Part shown: positions 48,970 through 58,239 of the stretch, one piece after another | Numbering within the stretch: position 1 is the stretch's first letter | Layout of the letters: the number at the start of each line of letters is the position of its first letter | From: Sycon ciliatum | Taxonomy: Eukaryota > Porifera > Calcarea > Leucosolenida > Sycettidae | Assembly (NCBI RefSeq): GCF_964019385.1 | Contig: NC_088654.1 | Span: 946,401 to 1,010,400 of the forward strand | Direction: 5' to 3' | DNA length: 64,000 nt | Notes under the pieces: model-generated | What the model was told of the DNA's origin: nothing | The model's input: the letters and a program-made list of their open reading frames with translations, nothing else | The model's database searches: none | Position numbers and translations under genes: made by a program

Positions 48970-49071
48970 AAGTTGATTATTCCAACTAGGAACACATGCT
49001 TCTTGCCGAACTTGACACTTGACCGTCAAGTTCGGCAAGAAGCGTGTGTTCCTAGTTGGAACAATCAACTT
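48970..49071. other. 47-bp-arm hairpin
   Basis: Arms 48970-49016 and 49025-49071 match at 45 of 47 positions, both mismatches being G-U compatible, around an 8-nt loop. It could be a MITE-derived hairpin or a small-RNA precursor; transcription is unknown. Confidence 0.9.
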
Positions 49072-49167
49072 CATGACTATTACCGCCGAAGTCGCAACTT
49101 CTAAGTTGTGTAGGTAGCATTGCGTGTTCAAGACCTAAGACCTATCTTTCAACCAACATCTGCATCA

Positions 49168-49300
49168 ACACCCTGGTGGCTTGATGGTCAAGATAGGTGC
49201 TTGGGAGTCTTATGGTTGCAGGTTTGATTCCTGCTGAAACTTCTTTCTTTTCCTCAATTTTTTTCTTTTTCAATAGATGACTTGCACAAAGATCCGAGCC
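49168..49300 (+). mobile_element. Candidate tRNA-derived SINE head
   Basis: A-box-like TGGCTTGATGG (49177-49187) and B-box GGTTTGATTCC (49221-49231) at tRNA-like spacing, followed by a pyrimidine-rich tract. The tail GATGACTTGCACAAAGAT recurs inverted near 51660. No 3' simple repeat or target duplication identified. Confidence 0.5.
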
Positions 49301-50371
49301 GCGAATGAGACGGGGCAAGTGCACCCTGTGCACCCAGGCTACACTGCGGGCACCCTACACAGTCTGCAGTGTACTTTTTTGTCAGCGTGAATCAACCGTG
49401 CACGGCATGATCAGTACCGTCACTGTCTTCAGCAGCTCATGAGTCATGCATGTGCACTTGTAGGGCTAGTGGAAGTACACGAGTGTATATTATGTGAAGA
49501 GAAGCCAGGCGTCCAAACCAACCCAAAATACTCTTGCCCTATTCTTCGGTGAAACAGTTATAAAAAATTGTTTTACCAAACAACAGTGAGCATAGAAGCA
49601 ACCTCGATGCACCCAATAATATGGCATCCGGGAGCAGCAAGTGTTGCACGAGAATCTCAAGAACACGTCAAGTTCCATGCTACCCGCCGCCATCAAAAGA
49701 ACGAAGGATAACTGTGCTAGCCTAGTTCATATTCAATGCAACGCTAACGGTACGGGATATAGGAGCCTGTTGGGAAGGCGTGGGTGAGCTGTAAAATCTT
49801 GTACGGTTCGCACAGCACAACATACATGCAGCAGTTATTGTGACAGTTAACGTCGATGGACGAGAGTCATAAAGCACAGTCCATGGGGGTTGACGTTTCT
49901 GGGCTTCGTTTCCGAAAGAAAAGTTTTATTTCTTCTCAAATAAAGCAGAATCATGCTGGTTATACCAGTCTGTTATGAAGACAAGAAAGCAGCCATGGAC
50001 ATCGCGCCATTCTAAAGGAACGACAGGTAAAAGACAAAGCACTTCATCCGAAAACTCAAGGACTATCCATAAATCCAACAAAATGATAATCCTAGCCTGA
50101 TAATGTCCAACTCCGTCATGTGAGCCATTCAGTGGGTTATCATGGGAAGCATAATGTTCGAAATGCTGAAATTTGAACAGTTGCAGTTGTGTTCGTCGCC
50201 ACACAATGCCATCGCCAGTTCACATTCGAAATGTAGCCATTTTTACGCCTGTGTCCCTGTACACGGCATGGCAGGTTGAACAGACTCAACTCTTCCATCG
50301 CTTCCTGATCTGTATAGTAGTGCGGTTGCGTTCCCGTTCCTGACACTCACATCCGGCTCCGCTAACCACCA
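49301..50371. other. No recognisable gene
   Basis: Nothing supported. The right part may be decayed transposase sequence downstream of the fragment at 50372-50700. Confidence 0.4.
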
Positions 50372-50700
50372 TCATGAGCACTCCAATGGTTCCCGCCGCT
50401 CCTTCCGCATCGTCCCAGCGCGCCCCGTCAAAATGTGAACTGCTATAGGCAACGGAGCCAATGTATGATGAAGGTGAATGCACTGTTTGATGATGCTCCA
50501 ACAAATCCTTTCACCGTTGTATGAAAATTTGTAAGAAGAGTAGTGACTCAACTGTAGGTCCAACGCAGAAGGTACCTCGCAGCGCAGTTCTGTTACGTCC
50601 ACTATAATGTGCACACCCAGCAGACTGTGATGTGTATCAGACACACTCTGGCATCATTTGTTCCACCTTCTCCCAGGAGGAGATAAAACGTAGTTCAATC
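50372..50700 (-). pseudogene. DDE transposase remnant (DDE_Tnp_4-like)
   Basis: Minus strand: SWEKVEQMMPECV, then after a frameshift LGVHIIVDVTELRCEVPSA and LQLSHYSSYK, which resemble the first catalytic-Asp block of DDE_Tnp_4 transposases, typically V-I-I-D-C-T-E-x-x-x-x-x-P-S ... Y-S-x-Y-K. The rest is not readable. Could derive from a Harbinger- or ISL2EU-type transposon. Confidence 0.5.
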
Positions 50701-51789
50701 ATGCCTTCAGTACATGGGGTACCGTTGCCTCGTTGCAACTAAACAGGTATGCAAGTTACTTTCCCATGAGACCCAGCCAGAGTCGCATCGTCGTCATTAC
50801 CAGCTAATCACGGAGAGGTATAATGTGACTTTCCACCACTCCCTGATTCAATCATAGTTTGCGAGCCTGCGCCAAACTGCTTTCTCACTAGAGCCAGGCA
50901 TTGGATACATATGGCTTCAGTAAGGTTTACAATGCTATGTCTCTGGCCTAAGTCCAAGTCTAGATACAGCTGCTCAGAGTCAGGGCTGAGGAAATGTTCA
51001 TATCGGAACAAGTGAGACTTCAATAGTAGCTAGTACACATCAGGCCTGAGGACTTCGCAGCGTTTCTTCAGCACACTTGTTCTCTCCTTCAACTCAGATA
51101 CTACTTGAAGTACTACTAATGGCCATCTGGCTCTCACACTCAGTCCTTCCACCCTTCATTTTCGTGGTTTGGGCTTCCACTCGTGACTCGGCAGGTTCCT
51201 GGCCTCTCCGCAGTCTGTCCTCAGGAGAGGGTCGTTATGGAGCTAGTGCAGCCGAATAAAAGGGAATGGAGTTCTTTCTCAGACGTCCACAAACTTTCGT
51301 TGTGCTTGACTTCGCTTCCACTGCGTGTAAGTAGTCACACTTCAGGACCACGATGTGCTTGTTGCAGCCTACACTAATGATACTAAAATAATATTCCCTC
51401 ATTTTTCTGCCTCCCGGCCCACCGGCTCGACAAGGAACGTATGGTATGGGAGTCGCAGTTCCATCTCTTGTCTGCTAGTGCATTCAGGAGCGCAGCAGCG
51501 CTTCGGCATGACGATACAAGCCGAATCAAAACAACTCTACTCTCTAGCCAAAAAACTAGCTCAGTGTTCGTCGGGCAAAAAGCCAAACGGTCACGAACTC
51601 AAAACTAAAGGTGGGGAAGTCAGACTCAGGGTCAGAAGGTCCACTTGCCCCGTCTCCCCAAACAATCTTTGTGCAAGTCATCTATTGGAGAGAAAATTTC
51701 TAAGTTCCTTGAAAGTTGAAAAGTTACAACCTCTAAGTGGGTAATATAGCAAAGTATATACTCCAAGTTAAAGCGGTGAATATGGAGAT
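50701..51789. other. No recognisable gene
   Basis: Only the inverted match to the SINE tail (about 51640-51690) stands out. Confidence 0.4.
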
Positions 51790-52080
51790 ATATGTTGGAC
51801 TCAGTAGAGCGTCCAGCCCCTATATGATGTCCAACCTCTATATAGAGTCCATTGGTCCAAAATCCACTGTACGGAGTCCAAACTTGGAACCAACTGTGAG
51901 CTCGAAGTTTAGATAAACATCACTCCCTGTATAGAGTCCAGCCAATTGACTTCACCCTATATAGAGTCCACTGGTCCAAAATCCACTGTACAGAGTCCAA
52001 ACTTTGAAATCAACTATAAAGAGTCTTAACGTGGACAACACCAGGCAATTAGGCATTCACTATACACAGTCCAATATTAA
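51790..52080. repeat. GGACTC-type tandem repeat related to the 39.2-kb foldback
   Basis: Two copies, about 122 bp apart, of TATATAGAGTCCA...GGTCCAAAATCCACTGTA...GAGTCCAAACTT (51837-51890 and 51959-52010), plus partial copies. Matches arms of the foldback at 39158-39596. Confidence 0.8.
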
Positions 52081-52175
52081 AACACACACACAGGCACCCC
52101 CACCCACACGGCAAGAAAACAATAAGAAAGAACCAGGAACCGGAAAGGGAATAGGCTCTGATGGAGAGCCAAGGA

Positions 52176-52181
52176 TTTATT
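52176..52181 (-). promoter_or_regulatory. Poly(A) signal of the integrase gene
   Basis: AATAAA on the minus strand, about 180 nt after the stop codon at 52358-52360, giving the gene an ordinary short 3' UTR. Confidence 0.65.
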
Positions 52182-52357
52182 TACAGGACAGAAAAGAACA
52201 ATGAAAAGAGGCACAATTGATGCAGAGAATTGTTATTATTATGAAATGACCCAAAGGCAATATGCCTATCGAGGTGTTCGTTAGATTGAAAGAACAGTTC
52301 TAGTAGTACTAGTATGTACACAGATCATCACCGATAATACCGCTTGCGAGCGGGTCC

Positions 52358-55300
52358 TCAGTATGGCTCTGGACCCCTGTACCAGTCTTCTGGCACGGGG
52401 TCCAGAAACTGGTCGTGCCAAACGTGCACAGGGGAAACGTGACGAGGCCGCAGATGAGCCCCTGCGAAGGAAGCTTTGGCTCCACCATCATCGGCCTCAA
52501 CTTCATACAGGAGGAATCCTCCCTCCTGCATATCATGGCGAACGACAACACCTTCGCGCCACTGTGGGCGAAGGGCAGCCACACCTGCAGCACCGCCAAG
52601 ATTGGCAGCGCGGTAAAACCACACGGTTTCACCCACAGCATACTGGGCCTGCTCTGTCCGGCCCTCCGGGTTATTCGCCCATTGAAGTTCAACAGGATAG
52701 GACTCTGCGTCACCATACGCTTCATCTGAAAAGACACAAGAATTAAAGCGCAATTAAATAAAACATTGGTAAAAACTCATGAAATGCACACTTGTTAAAA
52801 AAAGAAGATACTCATTGTAGGTGAGATAGGTATTGACAAGGAAATCTGTTTAAAAATACATGGTGTGTCAAATAATAAATAAAGCAACCTACCTTGGTCA
52901 CACGAGGTTGGTGAGGTTGAAGAGGCAGCTGATACGGCTGTGGTAGGCGCATGTCGACCTACATGAATGAAGCAAGCGCAAGACACCATATTCAGGGTGG
53001 AAGTAGAAACGTTTTCTTAACAAAGGACAGAAATCAAGTAGCTACATTGCCAGTTCACACAAATCATATTGCCGTAATTCCATTTTCTGTACACGTACCA
53101 CACTCATAGGACTTATGTATGTACAAGCACATGTTAGATGGTGCTGCAAAAAATGAATAAAGCAACCTACCTTGGTCACACGAGGTTGCTGAGTCTGAAC
53201 ATGCAGCTGATATGGCTGTGCTAGGCACGTGTGGACCTACATGAATGGAGCAAGTGCAAGACACACGATTTCGAGTGGAAATAGAAACATTTGGCATACA
53301 AAAGTATAGAAATATGGTAACTACATTAGTGACAGTTCACAAAAATCATATTGTCGTAATTCAATTTTCTGTACACGTACCACACTCATATGAGTTTCCT
53401 GTGTTGATTGTTTGAGAATCCAAAGGCTCAAGATCCATGTCGTAATCTAAAAATACAGGAAACAAAAGAACCATCAATTCGTGAATAAGACAAATAAACT
53501 CAAACAGCTTGTAAACAAACAACATGACACTGGAAAAGCACAACGTCATCATAATCAGCGTTATTTTGTCAACTTACCAGCTGCCAGTTCAAAGTTAGGT
53601 GCACATGAGGTTGCACCTGCTGTGCTAAGGGCATTGCCACACACATCTGTACAGGGAGACAATAGTATAGTTAGTGATCGTAAACATAACACAATCACTC
53701 TCCAGGGACAATACACCCACATTTAATGATATCCACAAAAGTTCAATAATTATTAAAAGTAGAATAAAGATCTAGTCATTAGAGACATCACTGATTACTA
53801 TCAACGACCTCCAACCCAGGCTCACAGATGCTTGCAGCAGCGAGCGTACCTCCAAGGGCATGGGAGGCATCATAAGCTGGGCCCGTGATTCCAAGCACAT
53901 CACTGGATACACCTACAAGCCACCGCACAAAACACACAGCCCCAAAATTAAAAGAATGACTGAACACAACTGATCAGCCAGCATGCATGTACATGTACTT
54001 TCAACAAATACATGTTGAGAAAGCAGAGGATATATTGCTAATCAAGATTATGAAACTCACTGCTATCGTCAACATCAGAGTCACCGTCAATATCAAGGTG
54101 AGCCTCATCCAGATACTGGCGTTCATCTTCAGTCAGCTGTGTGCGAGAAGGCTCAACAAAGATGCTGAAGTTGGGCCTTCTCAAGTACACCTCAATGGGG
54201 CACTTTCCCTTGAGAGATCGATGGACCCTGGAGTTACAGACAAAAATTAGGCGGACAGAATTAGCTCAACTCAAGTTTCATGCTCCAAAGCGTTCATCAT
54301 GAGACCGGAACTATTCTACGGATTACACGGTCTTGTTCACCTGACGCACAGACTCAGCTACTTGAAAGTAGTAAGTGTAGAGATGGTACCTGCAATTGTA
54401 GGTGAAGTAAAAGTACTCCAGACGAGAGGGCCAATCGGGTTCCTTCTGGAGGTCCCGGCGGAGAAAATTGGCTAGCGTCTGATTAAGACGCTCGACACGA
54501 CCTTGTGATTGCGGATGGTACGGCCGTCCATTAATCTTCAGTGCACGCATTTCGTCCATGACAGCTGCTAGACTAGAGTTATTAAACTCTCTGCCATTGT
54601 CAGTCTGCAATATACGAGGTGCACCATACCTATGAGCAATACACACACACACGCACACACACGCACGCACACGCACACACACACACACACACACACAAAC
54701 ACCCATGTACACATACACGCACGCATACACAGGAATCCAGAGTTATTGTAAGTTATCACCCATCATGCCACCTAACACACAAAAGGACATGGGGTGCAAT
54801 GAATAACGAGTCAATTAGCACAACGTAAGTAAACACTAAATGAAATACAACAGACAATTTTAAATACATAAAAGGCAAGCTCACCTGTACATACAGCTGA
54901 CAATAACATTGCAGACGTCCTTAGCGCTCTTGCTCTTGATAGGGCCACCCATAGCAAACCTAAATTTTACACAAATTGAAATCAATCACATGGAAAGGCA
55001 TAGAAATCACTTTTTCAAATTGATATGGCAATTCATTTTCAGTTAACTTAAAACAAGCATTGCACGTCCTATCCACATTACATTGTGTTGACACTGTAGA
55101 GACAAGTTGCACTGTGAGCTACTCACCTGGAGAAGCAGTCCACCACATTGCAGCAGTACTCGTAACCCCGTACACTCGGCAGCTTCTTCAAGTCCATTTG
55201 CCACCTACTGTTGGGGTAGTTAGCCAAGATGCTGCGCCGTGTGAGGGTGGTTTTCGGTAGAGGTGCCTGTCGATGGCAAGCAGTGCAGTTGACGTTTGTC

Positions 55301-56182
55301 TTAAATAATGCTAAAACTGTGTCACGCACAACTGCATATAAAAAAAACACACATAAACATATGGCAAACCAATGAATACATGAGCAGATATATGGCAATA
55401 ATTAGCTCTTTTATGCCACATAACAGCAATTAAAAAAACATGCACAACATCGCTGACTACACTATAGAGTGAGCTTCAGAATAAACTAACCTGGATAATA
55501 GTTAGCCCGCAGCGTGTTGTAACAGGCCTCCTCCTGGCGATGGTCGTGCTCGTGCTCACTGATGATGAGGTCAATAAGCGACTGGCGAGTGACACAACTG
55601 CAAGCGATCAAGGACATGACCATTAAAAACTAGACTATGACATTGTATTGTATTCCTAATTTGGATGTGATCTCCCATATTTTTGTAAACTCATGAAGAA
55701 TTCACATTCACCCAGCTATCTAAACGTGCGTTTTCGAGTTCCTATTATGTACAGTACCACGGAAAAAGGTTATCAAAGGATCCTGACATGTGAAAGGTGA
55801 CCACGCAGGTTCATGGACGTACTAAAATTCAAACTGTAAAATGTACAATAAATGTACCAAATAATTATAGAATCAAATTAATATTGACTTACCGACGATG
55901 GATCTCTGTGAGCTCCGTGGACTTGTGGAATAGGCAGTCTTCCTCCAAGTCAAACAAGAAAGTCTCGTAGTACCTCTGTACTGTGGAGATTGACACTGTC
56001 GTCGATTGTTCTGCCAGATGACTTGCGATTTAACGTTTCCCCCACTTCGGGTTCTCTGCCTTCAGCTTGCAGACTTTCTTTATTTCGTCGAAGGACGACC
56101 AAAAACTCTCGGCGTTTCTGTCCTTCGTCTTGGACACCGCTCGCTTTTTAGTTCCAATGCGGATTCCTCCATCCTCCGCCAT
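52358..56182 (-). CDS. Spliced DD35E retroviral-type integrase gene, 13 exons
   Basis: Exons on the minus strand: 56182-55893, 55597-55491, 55331-55127, 54959-54885, 54629-54390, 54227-54061, 53912-53850, 53646-53578, 53446-53381, 53236-53171, 53143-53099, 52958-52893, 52725-52358. All introns are GT-AG and phases agree, giving 609 codons with the final TGA. Exons 2-3 encode an HHCC finger (SEHEHDH, NCTACH). Exons 3-5 hold the catalytic core: WQMDLKKLP, LQTDNGREF and GRVERLNQ, with exactly 35 residues between the second Asp and Glu. Exon 6 continues VHRSLKGKCPIEVYLRRPN. Exons 7-12 are short, phase 1-1 and Ser/Thr-rich; exon 13 (YAVGETVWFYRAANLGG) resembles the C-terminal domain of gypsy-type integrases. 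One in-frame TAA (56032-56030, codon 51) interrupts exon 1. It is either a Ginger-like transposon gene or a domesticated host gene (KRBA2-like); no terminal repeats are evident. Confidence 0.85.
52893..53446 (-). repeat. Tandemly duplicated intron-exon module in the integrase gene
   Basis: Exon 9 tail (SYEC), intron and exon 10 are repeated as exon 11 tail, intron and exon 12. Exon 10 (HVPSTAISAACSDSATSCDQ) and exon 12 (HAPTTAVSAASSTSPTSCDQ) are paralogous, and the introns share GTACGTGTACAGAAAAT and ATTCATGTAG. All phases are 1-1, so duplication kept the frame. Confidence 0.9.
54640..54698. repeat. (AC)n microsatellite at a splice acceptor
   Basis: AC/GC dinucleotides in intron 4 of the integrase gene. 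On the gene strand it is a (TG)n tract that ends 10 bases before the exon 5 AG, in the place of a polypyrimidine tract. Confidence 0.93.
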
Positions 56183-56551
56183 GGTGTAGACGTAAATGGA
56201 AAGAAATCATATCAATTTTTGGACAAGCACGCCCTTATCTGGAGCTCTCATCTTGGTCAAGCTCAATGGTTTGTACACAGTATACAGTTCTTCTTTGACT
56301 GAAGTCCATATGGGACGCACTGCGCGAGAGGCCACATGGCCCACCAATGTTTGAAAAGGTGTAGAGACCAGAAAGTCGTAAAATCCCGTTTTTGACAACA
56401 CCCTGCTACAGACAGTACGTGCACTCGTCGCCAACAAAGGAGTAGACAGATCGATATTTGGACAAGTAGATCTATGGCCTTGGAGCTTCCCATGGCCCAC
56501 TTGGTCCAGTTCATGGGACGCATTGCGCGAGAGGCCACATGGCCCACCAAT
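56183..56551. repeat. Upstream flank of the integrase gene with ~205-bp spaced direct repeats
   Basis: TGGGACGCACTGCGCGAGAG and on through GGCCACATGGCCCACCAAT at 56308-56346 recurs at 56513-56551 with one change. The second copy ends exactly at the inner boundary of arm 2. GGACAAG-containing sequence is also repeated (56219 and 56458). The gene's promoter should be here, but no TATA box is evident. Confidence 0.75.
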
Positions 56552-56722
56552 ACCTTCAACCTTCCAAGTTGGAAGGATGTCGGTTAGCGCTACGGAGATG
56601 TGTTTAAGCTTGGTGTCAGGACGTTGAATGTCTCAGTACTCTGTCAGTTTTGTGCCTAGTTATTGCACTTTCTGACTGTATATAGTATCCAGTTGCAGTG
56701 ATGGAGAGTTACTCGTATCCAT

Positions 56723-57046
56723 ATGTCCTTTACATTTCTAAAGAGAAAGGTGTTCGAAATAACATCAAGATACAAATGCAATAAAACCACTAGAGGAAAC
56801 GCAAAAAGGCAACAACATTACGTTACCAAAGGTGAGAAGGCACTGAACGAAGTGTCAACTTCAGTGCAACAACGTGCTCGTACTGCTTGCACAAAACAGA
56901 CTTATGAATACGTATACAAACTGCCTCAAGGACTTTCAACTGTTGGACATAATTATGTCAAACAAGTAACGATGTATGCGGCCTTCATCCTATTCATAGC
57001 TATGATTAAATTAAAATTATTATCTCCACGTAGATTATTTGAATAA
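56723..57046 (+). other. 107-codon open frame in the arm repeat
   Basis: ATG-initiated frame (MSFTFLKRKVFEITSRYK...) with a hydrophobic segment YAAFILFIAMIKL near the end; identical in arm 1 (46595-46272). No family recognised. A diverged copy in the spacer (about 47100) does not keep the frame, which argues against a protein. Confidence 0.25.
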
Positions 57047-57047
57047 A

Positions 57048-57870
57048 GCTTTCTTTCTCTAAAGCTATATTCACTCTTTTTTAGAGAAAGAAAGCCATAT
57101 GCACTCCTTTTTGCTCTTGAGCTTGCGCATGGAGAGTTATAAATATATTATAACAAGGGACCTCGTGTATATCGAGAATTATACCTCACTCCATATAAAC
57201 TAGGGCTCAAACGATTAGTCCGATTAACCGGTTGCAGACCGGTTACGAAGAATTAACGGTTAACCGATAAAGATAACGGTTACGCAGTAACTTTTCAGTC
57301 AATGTTTCAAGTATCAGGTCGTTGCAAAGTGTGCACTTTCGCGGGCTGTCGCACGCGTACGCAATTTCTGGGCTGTCAACTCGGTCATATCTGGTCTCTT
57401 GGTGTGAGAGTATGTATGAATGAGCATGCAAGAGAATGTACAAGTGTGCGTTGTACTGAATAGTTTACATTTTTTGAATGAGTATAGTCAAATATACGGT
57501 TAAAAACGAGTCCGCAGGATTGCCGTGGCTTATAGGTTATAACCGGTTAACCGACCGTTAGCTTAGCAGTTAACCGTCAGGGGTAAAACCGTGACCGTTT
57601 GAGCCCTAATATAAACCCACACTCATATACCAGATCTCCCATGAAGTTTATAAATTACCATATAAACTGTTCAATATACACCACTAAGGAGGTGTATACA
57701 CCACTAAGGTGCTTTCGTTCTCTAAAAAGGAGTGAATATAGCCTTCTTTCTCTAAAAAGGAGTGAATAATTATAGCTTTCTTTCCCTAAAGCTATATTCA
57801 CTCCTTTTTGCCCTTGAGCTTGCGCATGGAGAGGTATAAATATATTACAACAAGGGACCTCGTGTATATG
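57048..57870. repeat. Direct repeats flanking the hAT MITE (arm 2)
   Basis: A ~110-bp block (TTCTCTAAAGCTATATTCAC ... GGGACCTCGTGTATAT) at 57052-57172 recurs at 57780-57870 with few changes; AAAGGAGTGAATATAGC motifs lie between them in both orientations. The mirror image is in arm 1 (45450-46275). Probably the two sides of a small composite repeat later split by the MITE. Confidence 0.75.
57201..57608. mobile_element. hAT-type MITE, arm 2 copy
   Basis: 408 bp, TAGGGCTCAAACG...CGTTTGAGCCCTA, with perfect 8-bp duplication ATATAAAC (57193-57200 and 57609-57616). Confidence 0.93.
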
Positions 57871-58020
57871 TGTAGATCATAGACCGGTTAGGAGGTCTAC
57901 AATCTATTGATCGTGTTCTCCACGCAATAGTTTCTCTTCATATACGACATATCCTTGTAATTCTAGTATTATGCTTTAGCCTATACCGCATTGTACTGCA
58001 TTGCAGGATCAAGGTCATTG

Positions 58021-58043
58021 TTTTTTATTATTATTATTATTAA
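58021..58043. repeat. (TTA)n at LINE 5' junction, arm 2
   Basis: Short TTATTA run directly before the truncated LINE; mirrored at 45275-45296. Confidence 0.85.
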
Positions 58044-58239
58044 ACTCAATCTCGTAGCATGTGCACGCATTGCCGCTTTTGCACATGTGCTGATAGACGC
58101 AAAGGACATGGATACAGTCAGCAAACCCGACTTCTGGCCGTCAAACGTCTCTGCCCGACCCTGGAAATTTAAATCCGATGATGATCGCACTTTAGGCAGT
58201 GTAGACCAGCGTCGCTACTCAACAGACGAGAAACAATGA
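58044..58239 (+). pseudogene. LINE ORF1 C-terminal remnant
   Basis: The last ~60 codons of ORF1 (SKPDFWPSNVSARPWKF, typical of LINE ORF1 C-termini with F-W-P-x-x-V) end in TGA overlapping the ORF2 start as ATGA (58236-58239). The 5' part is lost at the (TTA)n junction. Confidence 0.7.
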
